Of a stretch of 64,000 nt of DNA, positions 38,900 to 48,278 are shown in pieces. The notes beneath the pieces were generated by a model. The model was not told the DNA's origin and made no database searches. It saw only the letters and a list, made by a program, of their open reading frames with translations. The stretch covers positions 24,308 to 88,307 of the forward strand of contig NZ_MWWS01000003.1 in NCBI RefSeq assembly GCF_002259585.1, read 5' to 3'. Both the position numbers and the translations under genes were made by a program. The first letter of the stretch is position 1. Each line of letters opens with the position of its first letter. This DNA comes from Bombiscardovia coagulans. GTDB lineage: Bacteria > Actinomycetota > Actinomycetes > Actinomycetales > Bifidobacteriaceae.

Positions 38900-40132
38900 T
38901 TACTCAGTGAGCTCAAGACCATACGCATCTTTATGGTGTGACGATCCGGGGCGTGAACACAGGATAAGGATACCCTCAAGAATTCCCCAGGCCCAAGAGA
39001 CAACCGGTCCTATAAAGAAGAAGAAGGCGCCGATGCAAGTAATCATCAGCTGAGCCATCCCCCTACCAGTGTTACCGAGGTAAAAGTTTTGCACACCGAA
39101 TGCTCCGAGGAAAATACCTAGCATACCAGCAACCAGTTTACTGTGTGCCTTTCTGGTTTGGACCACAGGACCGGAAGCAGAACCAGAAGTAGGCTGAGTT
39201 CCCATCTGCTCAGGTGAAAGCTGAGGATACGCGGCGTATTGATTACCTTCCAGTGAAGGCATATATTGCAACGGATGCGACGATCTTACAGTACTATCTT
39301 GTGTCGTTTGGCTTGGTGTAGAGGTAGCCACACGTGGTTCGCCCGAAACCACCGATTGTGCCTGCTGCTGAGACTGAGGCTGCCATGCAGGCTGTGACCC
39401 AAAAGCAGCTGCTTGATCAGGTGCAACAGCAAGAGAACCGTTGTTGACTGCTGGCGACGGGTCAGCCTGAAACTGTCCATGGTACATCTGTACTGACGGA
39501 TCCACCGGATTGGTGGCAGGACCTGCTGGACCTACCGCGGGCTCTATAGGCTGAGTAAACTGTCCAGCTCCAGGAGAATAACTGCGCTCTGGTACCCAGC
39601 CTTGAGTTTGATAAGTACTGAACTGACCAGCCTGAAGGTTGTCAGGCTGTGAATTCATTGGTTGGTAATCCATAACAGCCGGATAAGTCGGCTCAAGATT
39701 GGTAACTGGCATTTGATTCGACTGATCTGTCTGATAAGCCCCTGAACCTGCTACATATGTTGATGCTCCAGCAGAACCCGAATGCACCGTCGGTTGCGAC
39801 GATGCAGAAGGCATAGATGATGGTGCATTCACAGCTACCACCGGATCGACGTGAGCTACCTGAGATACCGGAAACACGGGTTGATTCACCTCAGGCACTT
39901 GCCAGTTAGGCAGCGGTGATGATGGCTGCCATGATTCTTCCAGTCTATTTGCGACAGGCTGTTCGGGTACTGCTGCACTACTATCTGTGTGAAGGTAAGC
40001 CTGGTAAGGCGATGATACTTCTGGAACAACCGGATACTCTGCTGGTACTGCCTGCCAAGACTGAACGTCTGGTGGCACATTGCCATACGACTGATCACCT
40101 TCCGGCGTATTCTCAGGTTGATACTCACTCAT
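38900..40132 (-). CDS. TM2-domain membrane protein with long Pro/Gln/Ser-rich N-terminus
   Basis: 410 residues from ATG 40132, which has GAAGGG at good spacing. Residues 1 to about 325 are low-complexity, rich in Pro, Gln, Ser, Val and Tyr, and probably unfolded in the cytoplasm. The C-terminal 75 residues are a TM2 domain: basic K-A-H-S-K, a hydrophobic helix, G-x-x-x-F-Y-L-G-N-T-G-R-G, a second helix ending in W-A-W-G-I-L-E-G. The role of TM2 proteins is poorly known. Likely transcribed with the lipoate ligase gene. Confidence 0.85.
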   Translation of the reverse strand: MSEYQPENTPEGDQSYGNVPPDVQSWQAVPAEYPVVPEVSSPYQAYLHTDSSAAVPEQPVANRLEESWQPSSPLPNWQVPEVNQPVFPVSQVAHVDPVVAVNAPSSMPSASSQPTVHSGSAGASTYVAGSGAYQTDQSNQMPVTNLEPTYPAVMDYQPMNSQPDNLQAGQFSTYQTQGWVPERSYSPGAGQFTQPIEPAVGPAGPATNPVDPSVQMYHGQFQADPSPAVNNGSLAVAPDQAAAFGSQPAWQPQSQQQAQSVVSGEPRVATSTPSQTTQDSTVRSSHPLQYMPSLEGNQYAAYPQLSPEQMGTQPTSGSASGPVVQTRKAHSKLVAGMLGIFLGAFGVQNFYLGNTGRGMAQLMITCIGAFFFFIGPVVSWAWGILEGILILCSRPGSSHHKDAYGLELTE

Positions 40133-40265
40133 AATATTCCCTTCACCACTTCGCTGCCAGCATTCAAACATGCCGACAAGCTCAGACTGCCAGAAAGTCC
40201 TGTTAACTCCTCAACATATCTTATTCAGTATAGCTTGAATCCTGTAAACCAGTTTTCGGGCAGTT

Positions 40266-42719
40266 TTACAAGAGGTCTGGATCATCAGGAGTAAGTATGG
40301 ATAAGCAAAAAGCATTTTCAAGAGCTAATTCTTCCCACTGTTTATACCGTCCTGATGTTCCCCCATGCCCACCATCTATTTCAATCTTAATTATTGCATC
40401 TGCTCCCACAGCTTCTTCCTGCAAGCGCGCTGTCCACTTCAGCGGTTCCACATATAAAACACGAGTATCGTTAAGGGAGGTTGTAACCAATACCTTCGGG
40501 AAATGAGTACTACCGAATTTTCTCGAACGTTCTTCCTTGTCTGGCACATTTTCGTATGGTGTATATTCTTTCATATATCGGTAAACCGTTGGATTGTGTA
40601 AGGGATCGCCCCATTCGTCCCATTCAGTTACCGTCAAAGGTAAGGCTGGGTCCAGCATAGTATTGAGAGCATCCACAAATGGAACATCAGCCTCGATTCC
40701 CGCGTACAACTGGGGAGCCATATTCGCCACGGCACCTATCAGTAGTCCACCAGCTGAGCCACCGTTCGCCACAGTCCTGTGGGGATCTATCCATCCGGAA
40801 TGTTCCAGTGCTGCTGTGACATCGATGAAATCTTCAAACGTATGCTTCTTATGAAGTCGACGACCCTGCTCATACCAAGCACGACCCATCTCTCCGCCGC
40901 CACGCACGTGCACGCACGCATACACTACTCCTCGATCGAGTAAACTCAATCTTCCCGTAGAAAAACCAGAATCAGAAGCGATCTCGTAGGCTCCATAGCC
41001 GGTAATAAAGCAAGGTGCCCCCGTGGGACGGACCAGTTTGCCAGTATTCTCTCCCTCAGATTGCCAAGCCCCAGAATGCATACTACGGGGAGCACTCAGT
41101 ACTTGCGAGCATAGTCCCTCGGTAGGTTCGGCCCCTAAGCCAGACAAGGTTCCCCTACGCCATACCAAGGAAACCGGAACTAAAGCACCATCTCGTACTT
41201 TTACCCACATCCTGCGCTCACAGTATTGATCAGGATCAAAATCACCTAAAACTTGTGCTCGTTTTAACAGTAGGTCCTCACCAGTTGCCACGTTGAGTTC
41301 ATGGAGTTGCGCTGGGCAAGTATACGAGCCAAAAGAGTACCGTACAGTCGGCGCATCATAAGAAGGGTTATCAGCAGCAGCGATGGAATACATTTTGTTT
41401 TTGTCACCTCCCGCTGGCTCAATTTCGCGGAAACTCCATGGCTGACCTGCCTCAAGATCTTGTGCTGCCTGTTGTGCAGAAACCACGCACAGATGAAGCA
41501 GGCTATCAGCCCTATAACTCATAAGCACGAAGTGTTGATAGATCCCCATGCCTTCAATACTTAATCCGCGAGATCCCTGCAAAATAGCAGGATTCCCCTG
41601 CCAGTAATAGGGCTCATCAACACCTGCCTCCCTGCCTGTCGTAACCTGCTCACAGCCATAGGGAGAACCTTGAGCTACCACAACACCTTCATCGCAGCTG
41701 AAGGGGGGCCGATGGATTCGCATGTCTATGAGACGAATACTAAAATTGGGATTTTCAAGGTTATGGTAAACCACCGCAACAGGAAAACTTGACTCAGTCC
41801 CATCGGGACTTTTGCAAGGCAAAGAAGCAAATGAAACATCGTATTCCACACCCTCTTGCCGTTCGATAAAAGTTTGAAAAACCCCTTGAGGATTAGACAG
41901 GGAAAGTGTGAGTATTTCACTAGTGGTCTTCGAACTGGTACCGATTACGACCATGCTTTCATCGAAACTCAGACCGACACCTACCCAAAAGCGTTCATCG
42001 TCCTCCTCGAACACACACACATCTTCACTTACATCGCAACCAACTTGATGTCGCCACACCGAGCATGGGCGCCAGGCCTGGTCCACCTTAACGTAAAAAA
42101 TCCACTGTCCATCTGGAGTCAACACGGGACCAGAAGAGACCTGGTCAATGTGGTCAGGCAAATCAAGGCCCGTTTCCAAGTCTCTCAAGCGTATGTCGTA
42201 CCTCTCATCACCACGTGTATCTACGCAGTAGAGGAGCCAACGACCGTCGGTACTCACATCTAAACCACCTAGACGGTAAAAATCATGCCCCTGAGCTTCG
42301 CGGTTACTATCAAAGAAAACTTCCTCGCCTGGCTCACTTCCTGGCTCAGCAAGTGCATCTATGGTAGGTGGAGTCCAGTCGTCTACATCCTTAACCGGAA
42401 TACGGCACTGTCTTGCATACTGGTCACCTTCTCGGGTACGCGTGAAGTACCAGTATCCATGCATGCGCGTAGGCACAGACATATCAGTCTCAAGTACACG
42501 AGATTTGAATTCCTCAAAAAGCGTATGCTGTAGCTTCATAACAGGTGCTAAACGCTGTTGGCAATATTCATTTTGAGCTGCAATGTAGGATGTGGTCTCT
42601 GGACTATCCTTATCCCTCATCCATTCATAAGGGTCAGTAAAGCGGTCACCGTGTATTTCCCGTACCACTGGAATCTGCTGAGCTACTGGCACATCGGAGA
42701 GTCTAGTTGGATTGGTCAT
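40266..42719 (-). CDS. ptrB: Prolyl oligopeptidase family protease (oligopeptidase B-like)
   Basis: About 817 residues. N-terminal beta-propeller opening with D-P-Y-E-W-M-R, then the catalytic alpha/beta-hydrolase domain: nucleophile in G-G-S-A-G-G, Asp in N-D-T-R-V-x-Y, His in G-G-H-G-G. Cleaves short peptides after basic or proline residues in known relatives; cytoplasmic. Family similarity begins at about ATG 42719; the frame is open to an ATG at 42776, which would overlap the upstream gene by 11 bp. None of the starts has a clear ribosome binding site, so translational coupling from the longer start is possible. Confidence 0.88.
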   Translation of the reverse strand: MTNPTRLSDVPVAQQIPVVREIHGDRFTDPYEWMRDKDSPETTSYIAAQNEYCQQRLAPVMKLQHTLFEEFKSRVLETDMSVPTRMHGYWYFTRTREGDQYARQCRIPVKDVDDWTPPTIDALAEPGSEPGEEVFFDSNREAQGHDFYRLGGLDVSTDGRWLLYCVDTRGDERYDIRLRDLETGLDLPDHIDQVSSGPVLTPDGQWIFYVKVDQAWRPCSVWRHQVGCDVSEDVCVFEEDDERFWVGVGLSFDESMVVIGTSSKTTSEILTLSLSNPQGVFQTFIERQEGVEYDVSFASLPCKSPDGTESSFPVAVVYHNLENPNFSIRLIDMRIHRPPFSCDEGVVVAQGSPYGCEQVTTGREAGVDEPYYWQGNPAILQGSRGLSIEGMGIYQHFVLMSYRADSLLHLCVVSAQQAAQDLEAGQPWSFREIEPAGGDKNKMYSIAAADNPSYDAPTVRYSFGSYTCPAQLHELNVATGEDLLLKRAQVLGDFDPDQYCERRMWVKVRDGALVPVSLVWRRGTLSGLGAEPTEGLCSQVLSAPRSMHSGAWQSEGENTGKLVRPTGAPCFITGYGAYEIASDSGFSTGRLSLLDRGVVYACVHVRGGGEMGRAWYEQGRRLHKKHTFEDFIDVTAALEHSGWIDPHRTVANGGSAGGLLIGAVANMAPQLYAGIEADVPFVDALNTMLDPALPLTVTEWDEWGDPLHNPTVYRYMKEYTPYENVPDKEERSRKFGSTHFPKVLVTTSLNDTRVLYVEPLKWTARLQEEAVGADAIIKIEIDGGHGGTSGRYKQWEELALENAFCLSILTPDDPDLL

Positions 42720-42765
42720 ATTCTGGCGGCAAAGAGAAGTCATGAAGTGATTATATGTAAGTTCT

Positions 42766-43956
42766 CTAACAAACATGGCGTAAGTACGGAAGCATGGTCT
42801 TCATCAGATTAGCTCCCGTCGTGCCATAGAAGATCGGAACATCAATGTCAGGCGCTGGACGACTGTTGGACCATCCCAATGAGGATAAGCTTGTTTCACT
42901 CGGACCCAACTGACGGATGCCGATTGCTAAGACTCGGCCAGGATAGCGTCTTACAACATCAGTATACGTTGTAATATCTCGCTGCCCATCATCTCCAAAG
43001 AGAATAAACCGCATATTAGGAAAGTCAGCCATGAGCTGTCGTATAAACTCGTGTTTATGCTGCACGCTCGTGGGGACAAAGGTCTTGGGTCTTGGGTCCA
43101 AATCCCGAAGGAGTAACGGACCACTAGGGAATCCATGGTCTTGGATAAACAGACGAATAGTACGTTCCACATTCCATGGTGATGCAGACAAGTAGAAAAA
43201 GGGCATCTGTGGGTCTAAATCATGGATACGCGTATATAAAACGCTCATGCCCGGTACCGATACACGCTTCGTTGGATTCGATAACAACAGGTTGTATGAT
43301 GCCTTGAACTTACTGGTAGCTTGTGTGACTAAAATAGTGTCGTCCACATCAGAAATAACGCCAATACGCGCCGAAGTAGGAATCGTATAAATGGGAGCTG
43401 AAACAAGTGAGCGACCTGGCACATGATACGTTAGCTCATGGAGCCCTACGGATAAGTTATGCTCTGCTACCAAATCCAAATACCCTGACCGGTCAGAGCG
43501 AATACTGTTGCTGCTCTGGTTACGCCTTGAGTCAGGAGCGTCATAATACTCGAAGTCGCCAAGTTGCGCAGATTGGATAGGAACAGAATCTATAGCCAAC
43601 GAGACTCGAGTATGAGGAGCCGGAACTGTTAGTGCTGTCCATATCCCCCGACTTGCTGAACTAGTCTGAGGACCAGGTGGAGAAAGAACTGTACGGCAGA
43701 TAAGCCGAGAATAGTGCTCAGTTCCATAACTCACATAAGGCTCAACTCGGGGGTACCAGCCTAACCGACGGCTCATATTCGTTGACAACTGGACCCAGAA
43801 GTCGAACGTACTTGTCACGCTTTTGCGTACTAATTGGATAGGGATGGACTGTCTGTCAAAGCGTTCATTTGGTGCAGCAGTATCGAAGCTAGACGCAACA
43901 TGACGAGCACGAATGGCGGAATGCCGTTTACGACCTTTGCTCTCAGTACTAGTCAT
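42766..43956 (-). CDS. APP1-domain (phosphatidate phosphatase-like) protein
   Basis: 396 residues. The N-terminal half is a beta-rich domain; the C-terminal half is the APP1 catalytic domain of the HAD superfamily: nucleophile D-V-D-D-T-I-L, then L-S-A-S-P-W-N, R-D-L-D-P-R-P and K-H, and F-G-D-D-G-Q-R-D. Yeast App1 is a phosphatidate phosphatase; in bacteria the substrate is not settled. ATG 43956 has AGGAAGG upstream. Follows gcvH by 43 bp and runs into the oligopeptidase gene. Confidence 0.87.
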   Translation of the reverse strand: MTSTESKGRKRHSAIRARHVASSFDTAAPNERFDRQSIPIQLVRKSVTSTFDFWVQLSTNMSRRLGWYPRVEPYVSYGTEHYSRLICRTVLSPPGPQTSSASRGIWTALTVPAPHTRVSLAIDSVPIQSAQLGDFEYYDAPDSRRNQSSNSIRSDRSGYLDLVAEHNLSVGLHELTYHVPGRSLVSAPIYTIPTSARIGVISDVDDTILVTQATSKFKASYNLLLSNPTKRVSVPGMSVLYTRIHDLDPQMPFFYLSASPWNVERTIRLFIQDHGFPSGPLLLRDLDPRPKTFVPTSVQHKHEFIRQLMADFPNMRFILFGDDGQRDITTYTDVVRRYPGRVLAIGIRQLGPSETSLSSLGWSNSRPAPDIDVPIFYGTTGANLMKTMLPYLRHVC

Positions 43957-43999
43957 GGATATACCTTCCTAGCCGTACTGTGTTGAACTGCCCCGCACG

Positions 44000-44410
44000 T
44001 TATTGGGCGTCAATAATTCTAATGTAGGAATCAGCATCCAAAAGTTCAGGCTGATCATCGTCAAGTTCCAACTTGAGAATCCAGCCTTCACCGTATGGAT
44101 CTGAGTTAATCACAGAAGGATCATCTGCTGCGGAACGATTAACATAACTAATAGTACCTGCAAGAGGACAAATCAACGGTTCCACCGCTTTAGAAGACTC
44201 TAGTTCTACTACTTCGTCTCCTGCATCAACATGTGTCCCAGTTTCCGGTAGGTCAAGGAAAACCAAATCTCCAAGCTGTTCTACTGCGTACTCAGTCACC
44301 CCTAAAACAGCAGGTGTTTCAGCAGTATTTACCCAGACATGATCCTGTGAATATGATAACTGCTCAGGAACATCCAGATGCTCTGAATTCTTCTGCGATT
44401 GTGTAACCAT
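44000..44410 (-). CDS. gcvH: Glycine cleavage H protein-like lipoyl carrier
   Basis: 136 residues, normal length. The lipoyl-lysine is Lys74 in V-E-L-E-S-S-K-A-V-E-P-L, followed by the domain end P-L-A-G-T-I-S-Y-V-N. The start has TGGAG a few bases upstream. In the glycine cleavage system it shuttles intermediates between the P, T and L proteins, none of which is in this window. It lies in a minus-strand run with an L,D-transpeptidase upstream (67 bp) and the APP1 gene downstream. A lipoate ligase gene follows 5 kb on. Confidence 0.93.
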   Translation of the reverse strand: MVTQSQKNSEHLDVPEQLSYSQDHVWVNTAETPAVLGVTEYAVEQLGDLVFLDLPETGTHVDAGDEVVELESSKAVEPLICPLAGTISYVNRSAADDPSVINSDPYGEGWILKLELDDDQPELLDADSYIRIIDAQ

Positions 44411-44477
44411 TTCTCCAGCTTATCTCTAGGCCTCTAATAGGCAGACACATAAATTGGGCGGTATTTGCTAACTTGGT

Positions 44478-46229
44478 TTAACGCACCGGCTGAGTTGGCT
44501 GATCTCCAATAACCTTGACCATTGTACCGATTGGGCAATTGTCATAGATCCATTTGGCATCTTGTTCATACATATTGATACAGCCGTGAGAACCACGGTT
44601 TGCTGCGTCACCATGAGCTATAGCATCATAATTCCACAGCGCAGTGTGGAATCCTTCTGAACCATTGTAATAGGAAACCCAAGGTACATTTGGAGACACA
44701 TAACCTGGACCTCGCATGGTTTGAACAGCGTAACGGACGTTAATGAAGAAGGTCCCCAAGTCTGATTCATCACCATTGCGGGGCAGACCTGAACAGATAG
44801 GGAAGGATTTAACCTGCGTTGTTCCAGCATATGCGGTAGCAGTTTGTGTTGTGAGATTGACTTCCACCCACATGTCACCATTGGGAACGTCGTAATTGAC
44901 AGTACGACTCTCTACTTTGTGGGGTTCAACATCTGCGACAGCCTTTATCGGCGTTATCTGACCAGACTTCAGCTGATCTAAGATCTGAGTGGCTGTTGTT
45001 CCTGTATCTTTGATTTTGACACCATCAACACCCTTATTGGTGACAGTCAACACCTCACCTTGAGGATTTTTAATATTTTTTTCAACAACCATGTCCTGAT
45101 TGAGATTGGCGCTCAGTTCTTTGGCTGCATAAGAGGTAACTGCTTCAGTATCGTAAGAAAGGGTAATTGTACCTTTTTGAGGATCAGAAACTGGTTTAAT
45201 CCATTGAGCTACTTGCTCAACAGGAATGGTCAGAGTACCGCCTTTGCCGTTCTCAATTACCATGGGTGTAGTGAGTCGCTTATTGGCATCGTCAGCAGCC
45301 TGAATGGCCGTATCTTTTGTGATTGGCATGCTTGTATCATGATAGCTAATCTTCACGGGTATAGTTTGTCCTGGACTCTGAGATATCTTCTCCACTGCGC
45401 TGGTCACACTATCCATGCGAGGAGCACTTCCATCCTTACCTTCATGAGCTAGAAAACGATGAGAGTCCTTATCATAAACTATCGAAGATGGAAGGGATCG
45501 CTTGTCTTGGTGGACAAAGGTCTCAGTCAAATAATTATTCATAGCACCTTTGTTTACAGACACCACCATCGGTACTGATTCATGCTCAAAAGGGTTGAGT
45601 TTTGCAAACTGATTGTGGTTTTTGGCTGACAGAATATTCTGTACAGTTGCTCCTGCATCCACTTGTACACCCAGCTCCTTGAGCTTGGCTGTAGACCGTC
45701 CACCATTACCATCACTGATAGTGAGACCGGAAGAGGCAGACTTAGAAGAAACCAACTGCTTCAAATCATGTTCTGAAAGACCCGAAACATTCTCTCCCGC
45801 AAAGCTGACACCTGGTGCAGCCTTGTGCGCATAATATGAGCGCGCACCAAAGAACCCAAGGACCAACACTGTGATTATCAAGGCAAGTAGGCCCGAAATA
45901 ATAATGAGCGAGAGATGAGACCGCTTATGTTTGGCGACTGCATGCCCCCTAGATGGCTGAAAATCAACAGCCCCATTGTCGGTTTGCTCCGGTTGTATGT
46001 TCATATAAGGTGCATAACTGCTATCTTGAGAAATAGATGCAGTTGGTGGTATAGCCGTCGGCATTTCCGTATGCATTTGTCCGACGGAATACTCAGGCAT
46101 TGGCTGAATATTACCAACATGCATAGTATTGTTAGCGGCGTGTGCTGATTGAGAGTTGCCGTTTTGACCGTATTCACCTGATGCCCCATATGGAGGAATT
46201 CCGGCCCCACCAATCACTTCGTCGGTCAT
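44478..46229 (-). CDS. L,D-transpeptidase (YkuD) with PG-binding domain, membrane anchored
   Basis: 583 residues. A low-complexity cytoplasmic N-terminus of about 105 residues, one TM helix (about 106-128), an extracellular region resembling the repeated PG_binding_4 domain, and a C-terminal YkuD catalytic domain with S-H-G-C-I-N-M (Cys about residue 550). Forms 3-3 peptide cross-links or attaches molecules to the wall, a reaction not blocked by most penicillins. ATG 46229 has GGAAGG upstream. The long N-terminal tail is richer in Pro/Gln/Ser than the rest. Confidence 0.92.
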   Translation of the reverse strand: MTDEVIGGAGIPPYGASGEYGQNGNSQSAHAANNTMHVGNIQPMPEYSVGQMHTEMPTAIPPTASISQDSSYAPYMNIQPEQTDNGAVDFQPSRGHAVAKHKRSHLSLIIISGLLALIITVLVLGFFGARSYYAHKAAPGVSFAGENVSGLSEHDLKQLVSSKSASSGLTISDGNGGRSTAKLKELGVQVDAGATVQNILSAKNHNQFAKLNPFEHESVPMVVSVNKGAMNNYLTETFVHQDKRSLPSSIVYDKDSHRFLAHEGKDGSAPRMDSVTSAVEKISQSPGQTIPVKISYHDTSMPITKDTAIQAADDANKRLTTPMVIENGKGGTLTIPVEQVAQWIKPVSDPQKGTITLSYDTEAVTSYAAKELSANLNQDMVVEKNIKNPQGEVLTVTNKGVDGVKIKDTGTTATQILDQLKSGQITPIKAVADVEPHKVESRTVNYDVPNGDMWVEVNLTTQTATAYAGTTQVKSFPICSGLPRNGDESDLGTFFINVRYAVQTMRGPGYVSPNVPWVSYYNGSEGFHTALWNYDAIAHGDAANRGSHGCINMYEQDAKWIYDNCPIGTMVKVIGDQPTQPVR

Positions 46230-46308
46230 CGCTCACACCTTCCGTCAGGTCTTCTACTGTCAGACAACTATAGCCTATGGCCACGAAACTCACTCGCAAC
46301 AACTGACC

Positions 46309-47346
46309 TCACAGCATATGCCCATACCATTGCTCAATCATGTAATGAGCAACGGAGGCTTGCGTTGGTGGCACTATAGTGCCCTGGGACAGAGCTTGAC
46401 TGTATTCATCCCGGCTTACCCACAGCGCATGGTCTATCTCCTGCCCGTCAACAGTAACATCATCGGTCAGTGCCTGAGCTTTAAAAGCCACCATGAGAGA
46501 TGATGGAAACGGCCAAGGCTGCGAGCCTAGGTAGCGCATGTGACCTAAGGGTATCTGTAACTCCTCCATGGCCTCCCGGCGAACAGCTCTTTCAAAACTC
46601 TCCCCTGCTTCCACAAAGCCCGCACACAAGGAGTAACGATCTGGTTCCCAAGCGGTGTTGTGTGCCAGAAGAAGACGATCCTTGCTATCTACGATTTCAG
46701 TAATCACTGCTGGTTCAATACGAGCAAAAAACTCTCGACTCGGGCCCTCTTGAGTACACACTTGCTCCCAACCATTAGCGAACGGCTGAGTTGAGGCCCC
46801 ACATGATGGGCAGTATTGTTGGCTATTCTGCCAAGAACTCAAGGCTACAGCACTAGTTGCTAAGCCCACATCCCGAGAAAGACCACGGGGAGCAAAGGAC
46901 TTTAAATCCAGCCACTCAAAGCGAGTCTGAGCACGGTCGATAAAGTCACCAACCTCTTTGGCAGTGCTGCTATTGGTAGACAATTTTTTCGCTAGATCGA
47001 GGTCAAGTGCAAAAAAGTGCTGTTCTGAAGCACTCCCCAAGAAGTATAGACTCGACGAGCCACCAGGGGCTGAACCCACAAAAGATGGTACGTATTCGCC
47101 AGGCAATAGGGCGAGACTTAAGGTACCTGAACCTTGTTGTGCTCGTTCTAGCGACCCATATGGTACCCCTAAGCGCTGCCCTTGGACAAGCATGACGAGA
47201 ACTTTCTTCTGCCTAGACAACTGTTGAAAAAGACCACTTTGCCTTCGTAAGTGTGTACAGTAGTCGACTTGAGATTGAGCCAGCGGTAAAAAAGGCAACG
47301 TCTGAGCCAAAGAAAACGGGGAAAAATAGGTCTGCTGAGCGTCCAC
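46309..47346 (-). CDS. nudC: NADH pyrophosphatase (NudC family)
   Basis: 345 residues, GTG start with AAAGG 8 nt upstream. Splits NADH to NMNH and AMP; NudC enzymes also remove NAD caps from RNA. Seen: Nudix box G-F-V-E-A-G-E-S-F-E...R-E-A-M-E-E-L and the NudC tag S-Q-P-W-P-F-P-S-S. The zinc ribbon has C-P-S-C and one later Cys (V-C-T-Q-E), but the expected fourth Cys is replaced, so zinc binding may be altered. 15 bp downstream of the hydrolase gene, hence likely cotranscribed. Confidence 0.92.
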   Translation of the reverse strand: MDAQQTYFSPFSLAQTLPFLPLAQSQVDYCTHLRRQSGLFQQLSRQKKVLVMLVQGQRLGVPYGSLERAQQGSGTLSLALLPGEYVPSFVGSAPGGSSSLYFLGSASEQHFFALDLDLAKKLSTNSSTAKEVGDFIDRAQTRFEWLDLKSFAPRGLSRDVGLATSAVALSSWQNSQQYCPSCGASTQPFANGWEQVCTQEGPSREFFARIEPAVITEIVDSKDRLLLAHNTAWEPDRYSLCAGFVEAGESFERAVRREAMEELQIPLGHMRYLGSQPWPFPSSLMVAFKAQALTDDVTVDGQEIDHALWVSRDEYSQALSQGTIVPPTQASVAHYMIEQWYGHML

Positions 47347-47360
47347 AGTATTTGCCTTTC

Positions 47361-48209
47361 TTAGGACTCTTGCACCCGTTGTACGAGTTCTACAAGTGCG
47401 CGCGCAACGGTATCAGGATGCTCTACAGCACTGAAATGACCACAGTTAGCAATTGTTGTAAACATACGTTCAGTGGCGGTGAGGCCTTGAACAAGACTTG
47501 CCATCCGTTCAGGTGGACTTGACGGATCTAACTCCCCTGAAATCACAGCTACTGGAGCTGTAACTTCAGGTAGGATTTCACTTTGGTCTGGCCTACCAGC
47601 AGCCATACGTTCACGCCAGGCAATACCTGCTGGATTCTGATCCTTGATCCAAGCAGAAAACATTGCCACAAACTCAGAGGAGCGCTTGATTGTTGAATCG
47701 TGCTCTGTTGGCTGCGCAAAACTCATAACCTCTCGAACACTATCTTCCTGTTCACACAGCTGAGCTACCCGCATTCGATTGACTTTGCTATCAGGAGTAT
47801 CCGCAACAACGTTAGTATCACAAAAAGCAAGTCCTGCCACACATTCTGGATGTAGCCTCTGTATAGCAGCCGTTACGTATCCACCCATTGAAAGACCTAC
47901 CCATATAGCCTTTTGGTGACCTAGAGCAGACAATATGTCAACATAACTTTCTGCAAGCAAGTCGAGCGCTTGATAGTAGGCACCATCAGCATCCCTAGCA
48001 CCACTATCTTGCAGGCTCGGCACTGGACTGAGCCCAGCTCCGGGCATATCGGGAGCATACACAGAAAATGACTCTAAGCCCGCCTCTTCCGCCTGCTGAG
48101 TGAGATGTCTGGCACATGTCAGCCACATTCGATGGTCTACCGGAAAAGCATGTATAAGCACAACTGGCACAGCTGTACCTGAATACAAGACATGATTGAT
48201 AATTTTCAT
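47361..48209 (-). CDS. Alpha/beta hydrolase
   Basis: 282 residues from ATG 48209; the frame extends to a GTG at 48263, but the fold begins near V-P-V-V-L-I-H-A-F-P, so the later start is favoured. Nucleophile elbow V-G-L-S-M-G-G-Y, likely acid in I-S-G-E-L-D and catalytic His in C-G-H-F. Resembles enol-lactonase/esterase-type hydrolases; the substrate is unknown. Lies between the DUF4916-like gene and nudC, with short gaps. Confidence 0.83.
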   Translation of the reverse strand: MKIINHVLYSGTAVPVVLIHAFPVDHRMWLTCARHLTQQAEEAGLESFSVYAPDMPGAGLSPVPSLQDSGARDADGAYYQALDLLAESYVDILSALGHQKAIWVGLSMGGYVTAAIQRLHPECVAGLAFCDTNVVADTPDSKVNRMRVAQLCEQEDSVREVMSFAQPTEHDSTIKRSSEFVAMFSAWIKDQNPAGIAWRERMAAGRPDQSEILPEVTAPVAVISGELDPSSPPERMASLVQGLTATERMFTTIANCGHFSAVEHPDTVARALVELVQRVQES

Positions 48210-48278
48210 ATTGATTCCATTCTTCTCATCAGCAGCCTCCCACCAGCTTGCTTGCCCCACCACTGACTAAGGCTTCAC